The position numbers and the translations under genes were made by a program. Positions 6,805 to 10,021 of a stretch of DNA of 10,021 bases are shown in pieces. Every line of letters begins with the position of its first letter. Position 1 is the first letter of the stretch. The notes under the pieces were generated by a model. That model worked only from the letters and a program-made list of their open reading frames with translations. It was not told where the DNA came from and did not search any database. The stretch is taken from positions 1 to 10,021 of the forward strand of contig JBHGWS010000088.1 in the NCBI GenBank assembly GCA_041936745.1. The letters are read 5' to 3'. The stretch comes from Darwinibacter acetoxidans_A. GTDB taxonomy: Bacteria > Bacillota > Limnochordia > Darwinibacteriales > Darwinibacteriaceae.

Positions 6805-7911
6805 TTATTCACTCTGCCGCAGTTTTCTTAAATCCTGAATGCGATCGGCCGCCATCCTTTTGTAGCGGGGATCGCCGCCCCTCATCGTGGCCGCACTGTG
6901 GAAATAACGGAAGGCTTCGCCCTCCTTTGCCAAACGGAGGCTCAACTCGCCCATAATTATGTAAAGCTGCTGGTCTCCCGTGGCGCTGCGTGCCGTTTTC
7001 GTCATGGCTTGTTCAAAATATTTTAAGGAGTTCTCCGCGGCCTCTTCCATCAGATCTTCCGCCTCAAGATCTTCGTAAATCCAAACGAGGCGGAGCCATA
7101 AATTGGCCCACTGCTCCGGCGTTGCCTCTACAATTTCAAAAGTACGTAAGGCTAAGTAATAAGAAAGGATGACCTGCTGATACGTCCGCTGTACATCAAA
7201 GACGAAAGTCTCTGTCCCGGGGTTTTTCCGCCAATGAATTTGGCCCCGGTTAACAGAGCCCTGGGAAATCTTGCTGTACTGCCTTTCAGGATAAGCAAAG
7301 AGGCAGTGGGGGCAGACCCAAATATAATATAAGTTGGCGTCAAAATCCTCGTGAATTGTGCGAAAATCAGGCCGATGTTCCTGCACCCTCAGGCGCGAAG
7401 TGCGCATTCGGGCCCCGGGAAAAGACGTCCCGCAGATCGGGCACGTAACTTCCGTCGAAAACAAATAATCGTTGTGGGTTAGGGGCGCCCGCTCCGTAAA
7501 ATTGGGGTGCCCTGCCGGTAAAAGATGCTCTAAAGGCACGGCATCATCTTTTGGTTTATCTGCCACCCCCTGCAAAAACTCCATCTTTTCCGAATCCGCC
7601 GGCAGAACCTGGGCCAACTCTCTAAGTAAAAGATGGGCTAAGCGGGGCTGCGTACGAAAAACACTCTCCAAGTTTTCTGCGGTTAACTCCAGCACCCTAA
7701 CATCCGTGAGGCAGGCTGCCCCATAGAAATGCTTTCTGTTTTGGAAAAAAGCCACATCTCCTAAAATGGCGCCCGGGCCCAGTTCCACGCTTTCGGCCTG
7801 TCTTGCTGCCAATACGGTCCCTTCCAAAACAAAGTAGACAGAAACGGCCTGATCCCCCGGGGAAAAAAGCACAGTACCCCTTTGGTGTGCCCGCATATGA
7901 TTTACTGCCAA
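6805..7911 (-). CDS. Cyclic-nucleotide-binding-fold domain fused to DUF2225 with helical (TPR-like) tail
   Basis: This encodes 368 residues. Residues 8-100 form a CRP/cyclic-nucleotide-binding beta-roll: a GTVLFSPGDQ strand, the VYFVLEGTV turn, GAILGDVAFF in the phosphate-binding cassette position and VLELTAENLESVF before the closing helices. The arginine usually found in the cAMP cassette is not obvious, so the ligand may differ or be absent. No DNA-binding helix-turn-helix follows. Instead, residues 153-215 are a DUF2225-type zinc-ribbon segment with CPIC at 157-160 and CPHC at 200-203, linked by RTSRLRV and NLYYIWVC. Residues 240-368 are helical and TPR-like (YYLALRTFE, AAENSLKYFEQAM, FRYFHSAATMRGGD). 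It is probably a cytoplasmic sensor or scaffold rather than a transcription factor; that is inference. The frame starts at TTG 7909-7911 with AAAGGGA about nine bases upstream; ATG 7894-7896 is an alternative. I saw no convincing promoter. Confidence 0.85.
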   Translation of the reverse strand: MAVNHMRAHQRGTVLFSPGDQAVSVYFVLEGTVLAARQAESVELGPGAILGDVAFFQNRKHFYGAACLTDVRVLELTAENLESVFRTQPRLAHLLLRELAQVLPADSEKMEFLQGVADKPKDDAVPLEHLLPAGHPNFTERAPLTHNDYLFSTEVTCPICGTSFPGARMRTSRLRVQEHRPDFRTIHEDFDANLYYIWVCPHCLFAYPERQYSKISQGSVNRGQIHWRKNPGTETFVFDVQRTYQQVILSYYLALRTFEIVEATPEQWANLWLRLVWIYEDLEAEDLMEEAAENSLKYFEQAMTKTARSATGDQQLYIIMGELSLRLAKEGEAFRYFHSAATMRGGDPRYKRMAADRIQDLRKLRQSE

Positions 7912-8027
7912 CTATCTCATTCCCTTTCTGGTATTTCTAGGTGCGTAGTCCGGTTTTAAGAGCAAAGCGGCTAACTTAAGCCTACTGAAATTGGTTCGCT
8001 AAAACTGCGAAAAGTCCTGTTAGAGAA

Positions 8028-8053
8028 ACCGGAGGCTGTGCCTCCGCTTTTTT
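8028..8053 (+). terminator. Terminator-like hairpin oriented to the plus strand
   Basis: A 7-bp GC-rich stem (8030-8036 with 8040-8046, CGGAGGC/GCCTCCG) and a 3-base loop are followed on the plus strand by CTTTTTT. No plus-strand gene precedes it. On the minus strand the stem is preceded by an A run and followed by GGTTTCTCT, so it may act weakly in both directions and stop read-through from the korA-like pseudogene. Confidence 0.5.
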
Positions 8054-8997
8054 AAGCAACCCCATATCCGGCTGTAATCCCTGCAATCGCCGCCTGATCG
8101 TGTAAAGCATTAAACGTAACGCAGTGCTGCAGGATGTCAACGAGGCAAAACCGCGGTGTTCGCCAAGCAAAACGGTTAGAGCGTCCTACTGAAGATTTCC
8201 TTTCAGTTTTTTGGCAGAGGGAAAACTTTCCCAGGTGGACTTCCCTAACTCTGCAGCCGCCTGCTTTTAAAACCTGCACAGCTTCAAAAACCGGTTCCAA
8301 AGCTTTTTTCTACCGGCTTTTATTCAGCCATCCGCTCTTCCACCATTTTTTCTTGTCTTGGCATCCTCGCTCAGGTGGTCTTCGCCGGCACTGACTACAA
8401 CGCCCGCGCCAAAACCGGGGTACAGGCGGGGGATATTCCATCTCCGTAAACTTGTAGCGCCGGTAATCAGGACCCCCTTCTTTGCCGGCAGCTACTTTAG
8501 CCCGCTCAATTTCGATTTGCGAAAGTTCCGCAGACCCAATCGTTATAAAGGAATCGGCCAAGTGCCGATCGCTCAAGACAACGAGGGGCATTTGAAATCT
8601 TTCGGCCAAATAAAAGGCATGCCCCATAAGGGAAAAAGCCTGTGCCAAAACCCCTTGCGGCAAACCGGCAAAAGACACCTGCTCCGTTCGAGCAGGCAGG
8701 CCGGGGCGCTGCGCGTTAATTACAACGCTGGGCATCTCCGCGAAACCGGCAAGGCCCACATTCACTCATAAGAGCAAAACCGCCGCCGGAGGTTGCGGTC
8801 ACGGCCCGTACAGCCGTGAAATTGGCGCCAGCAGCCATATTGATGGCGGCCGTTTCATCTTCCGCCTGCCCCGCAATTACCGCGCCCCCATCCCGTAGCG
8901 GTCGATCGTTTCCGCAACGCCTGCTGCTGGTAAACAAGTACCGGCCTTCTTTTGTTGCGGCCCTTAAAAAATTCTGCCGATCGAGGCTAGGCCCCAA
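8052..8997 (-). pseudogene. Degraded 2-oxoacid:ferredoxin oxidoreductase alpha subunit (korA-like)
   Basis: Recognisable KorA-type blocks occur in order but in different reading frames. They are PAAGVAETIDRYG (8930-8892), GGAVIAGQAEDETAAINMAAG and TATSGGGFALMSE (8889-8761), then VGLAGFAEMPSVVINAQRPG to VVLSDRHLADSF and YRRYKFTEMEY (8759-8433), YPGFGAGVVVSAG to SEDAKTRK (8422-8348), MVEERMAE then a stop (8346-8320), and finally FEAVQVLKAGGCRV to HLGK in yet another frame. At least five frame changes are needed. The SE/VGLAG junction fits a 2-base loss, and QRPGLPARTEQ lacks about four residues of the usual QRPGPATGLPTRTEQ. A further block after RTEQ, about ten or more residues including the usual GGHGEFPR, is also missing. 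Intact, the enzyme oxidises a 2-oxoacid with CoA and ferredoxin. No beta, gamma or ferredoxin subunit is nearby. It lies in the same direction just after rubrerythrin, and its true start is lost. Confidence 0.85.
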
Positions 8998-9047
8998 CCG
9001 GCTTCTCTTCCAATTTTAATATTGAAGGTGTTCGTAAACCAGACCTC

Positions 9048-9551
9048 CTAAAAGGCGAGGAATTTACTCTGTGGTGCTTTGCAAATCGGGCACTGCTCCG
9101 GGGCGTCACCTTCGTGGGTGTAGCCGCAGACATCACAGATTTGGATAACACCAATATCGATATCTTTCTTTTCCATCACTGTTTTTTTGGCATCCGTAAA
9201 CATTTTAGCGTGGATTTTTTCCGCTTCTAAAGCATAGTGGGTAGAGCGGACGGCGCCTTTTTCTTCCTGCAGCTCAGCCACAACCTTGTAAGCGGGGTAC
9301 ATTTCTTCGATTTCAAACGTTTCACCGTCGATGCCGTCCTGCAGATTGGCTGCTGAGTCTTTAATGCCGCCCAACACCTGCAGATGATTGCGGGCATGAA
9401 CCAGTTCCGCATACGCAATAGCTTTAAACAGACGGGCGACGTTGTCTAAACCTTCCTTTTCCGCCACAGCGCCATAAAGCAGGTATTTCATGTGTGCCTG
9501 GCTTTCACCGGAAAAAGCATCTCTTAGATTTTGTTCAGTCATAATTCTCAT
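9048..9551 (-). CDS. rbr: Rubrerythrin
   Basis: This encodes 167 residues. Rubrerythrin is a cytoplasmic peroxidase of anaerobes that reduces hydrogen peroxide with electrons from rubredoxin or NADH-linked partners. The N-terminal ferritin-like four-helix bundle carries the diiron ligands: Glu16 (GESQAHMKY), Glu49 and His52 (YAELVHARNH), Glu80/Glu83 (FEIEEMYP), and Glu111 with His114 (EAEKIHAKMF). The C-terminal rubredoxin-like domain has its four iron-binding cysteines as CDVC (139/142) and CPIC (154/157). The ATG at 9549-9551 has AAAGGGG about seven bases upstream; a second ATG three codons later is possible. The gene has its own promoter with a PerR-like operator over the -10 region, which fits peroxide induction. 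A frameshifted korA-like pseudogene follows on the same strand. Confidence 0.96.
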   Translation of the reverse strand: MRIMTEQNLRDAFSGESQAHMKYLLYGAVAEKEGLDNVARLFKAIAYAELVHARNHLQVLGGIKDSAANLQDGIDGETFEIEEMYPAYKVVAELQEEKGAVRSTHYALEAEKIHAKMFTDAKKTVMEKKDIDIGVIQICDVCGYTHEGDAPEQCPICKAPQSKFLAF

Positions 9552-9579
9552 TGGTCTTCCCCTTTCTTACGGCAAATGT

Positions 9580-9594
9580 TAATTATTACTATAA
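9580..9594 (-). promoter_or_regulatory. Candidate PerR box over the rubrerythrin promoter
   Basis: TTATAGTAATAATTA on the minus strand matches the PerR consensus TTATAATNATTATAA at 11 of 14 fixed positions. It overlaps the -10 element, where repressor binding would block transcription. PerR control of rubrerythrin is known in clostridia; here it is inferred from this site. Confidence 0.45.
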
Positions 9595-9617
9595 CATATG
9601 GGGTTATCTTCTGGCAA
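9588..9617 (-). promoter_or_regulatory. Sigma-A promoter of rubrerythrin
   Basis: On the minus strand there is TTGCCA (9612-9617), an 18-base spacer and TATAGT (9588-9593). The start would be near 9581, giving a leader of about 30 bases before the ATG. Confidence 0.65.
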
Positions 9618-9668
9618 TTCATCTGTTGGTATACATTACTGATAGGCTGATCCCCAAAATGTAGGGTA

Positions 9669-9682
9669 AAAACATATGTTTT
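9669..9682. repeat. 14-bp perfect palindrome
   Basis: AAAACATATGTTTT reads the same on both strands. It lies 11 bases from the DnaA-box cluster and about 50 bases upstream of the rubrerythrin -35. It could be an operator, or chance in an AT-rich stretch. Confidence 0.4.
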
Positions 9683-9693
9683 GCGCCCTGTCT

Positions 9694-9722
9694 TGTGGGT
9701 AACCTGTGTATAATGTGGATAA
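9694..9722 (-). promoter_or_regulatory. Three direct DnaA-box-like 9-mers
   Basis: On the minus strand the sequence holds TTATCCACA (9714-9722) directly joined to TTATACACA (9705-9713), then two bases, then TTACCCACA (9694-9702). The first two fit the DnaA consensus TTATNCACA exactly and the third has one mismatch. All point the same way. They lie 8 bases past the stop of the gene at 9731. No dnaA, dnaN or ribosomal protein L34 gene is in view, so this may be a DnaA-binding cluster rather than an origin. Confidence 0.6.
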
Positions 9723-9730
9723 CTATTTTC

Positions 9731-10021
9731 TCAAACGATGGCATGGAGGATTTCGTTACCGTTTTTACCCACTTCCTCAATTAAATCAGCTTTTTTTAAC
9801 GTGTAATTTACCTTTCGGGCTTGAGAAGCCGTAATCCCCACCGCGGCTGCCAGGTTCTTATTCGTGAAAGGTGTGGCCAGATCTTGAGGAAGTACGGCAA
9901 GAAAATCAGCGGGCTTGGCAAAAACACTGCTTTCTTTTACCTCAACGAGACGCCTGTCTAAAATACTCACCCCCCGCCGGCGCCAACTGCCCCGGCCGTC
10001 ATCGCAGCGCAGCTCTTCTTC
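9731..10021 (-). CDS. Unknown protein with winged-helix-like C-terminal end (5' end outside the window)
   Basis: The frame stays open to the window edge, giving the last 96 residues. A GTG at 9970 would give a 79-residue product, but the frame reads on upstream as EEELRCDDGRGSWRRRG, which looks like real protein, so the start is probably outside the window. The C-terminal half (FTNKNLAAAVGITASQARKV to LKKADLIEEVGKNGNE) has the pattern of a winged-helix domain: a helix-turn-helix with an AVGIT-SQARK recognition region, then a small wing. I do not recognise the family, and the functional N-terminal part is not visible. No terminator hairpin follows the TGA at 9731-9733; the DnaA-box cluster begins eight bases further on. 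Confidence 0.75.
   Translation of the reverse strand, partial: EEELRCDDGRGSWRRRGVSILDRRLVEVKESSVFAKPADFLAVLPQDLATPFTNKNLAAAVGITASQARKVNYTLKKADLIEEVGKNGNEILHAIV

Noticed and set aside
8134..8771. Plus-strand open frames of 86 and 137 codons
   Set aside because: They are antisense to the recognisable korA-like blocks. Their length reflects base composition; the protein-like signal is on the minus strand.
9705..9714. Possible plus-strand promoter from TATAAT at 9709-9714
   Set aside because: There is no -35 element at 16-18 bases (CCCTGT is there) and no plus-strand gene downstream. The bases are better explained as DnaA boxes.
1..10021. CRISPR array, insertion sequence or defence system
   Set aside because: There are no regularly spaced repeats, no transposase-like frames and no terminal inverted repeats flanking a gene in the window.

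Overview
The window looks like chromosomal DNA from an anaerobic, endospore-forming Firmicute (class Clostridia or a close relative). The evidence is two Tlp-type small acid-soluble spore protein genes, a rubrerythrin, a very large iron-sulfur protein of the 2-hydroxyacyl-CoA dehydratase activator type, degraded remains of a 2-oxoacid:ferredoxin oxidoreductase subunit, strong AGGAGG-type ribosome binding sites and several GTG/TTG starts. No species can be named from the sequence alone. Every gene I can support lies on the minus strand, so the biological order runs from position 10021 down to 1.

From high to low coordinates: the 3' part of a winged-helix-like gene of unknown function (9731-10021) is followed by three direct DnaA-box-like 9-mers (9694-9722) and a 14-bp palindrome. 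Next comes rubrerythrin with a clear promoter and a PerR-like operator (9048-9617). Directly downstream is a heavily frameshifted korA-like pseudogene (8052-8997). A cyclic-nucleotide-binding-fold/DUF2225 fusion protein follows (6805-7911) with its own terminator. Then come two tandem tlp genes behind a candidate sigma-G promoter (6186-6705) and an isolated tRNA-Arg(CCT) with its own promoter and terminator (6022-6097).

The largest unit is a two-gene operon. A TTGACG-18-TATAGT promoter (5937-5966) drives a 1406-residue protein that fuses two BadF/HgdC-type ATPase domains to a DUF2229 region and an HgdB-like cysteine-rich C-terminal half (1666-5886). It is followed after 16 bases by a sirtuin (897-1649), and the unit ends at a strong terminator (842-876). 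The pairing suggests, but does not prove, a link between radical acyl-CoA or other low-potential reductive chemistry and NAD-dependent protein deacylation. At the left edge is the 5' part of a secreted protein of unknown function (1-614) with its own promoter.

The 1406-residue protein and sirtuin operon, the CRP-fold/DUF2225 fusion and the DnaA-box triad away from any visible dnaA gene deserve the most attention. No mobile element, CRISPR array or obvious defence system is visible.
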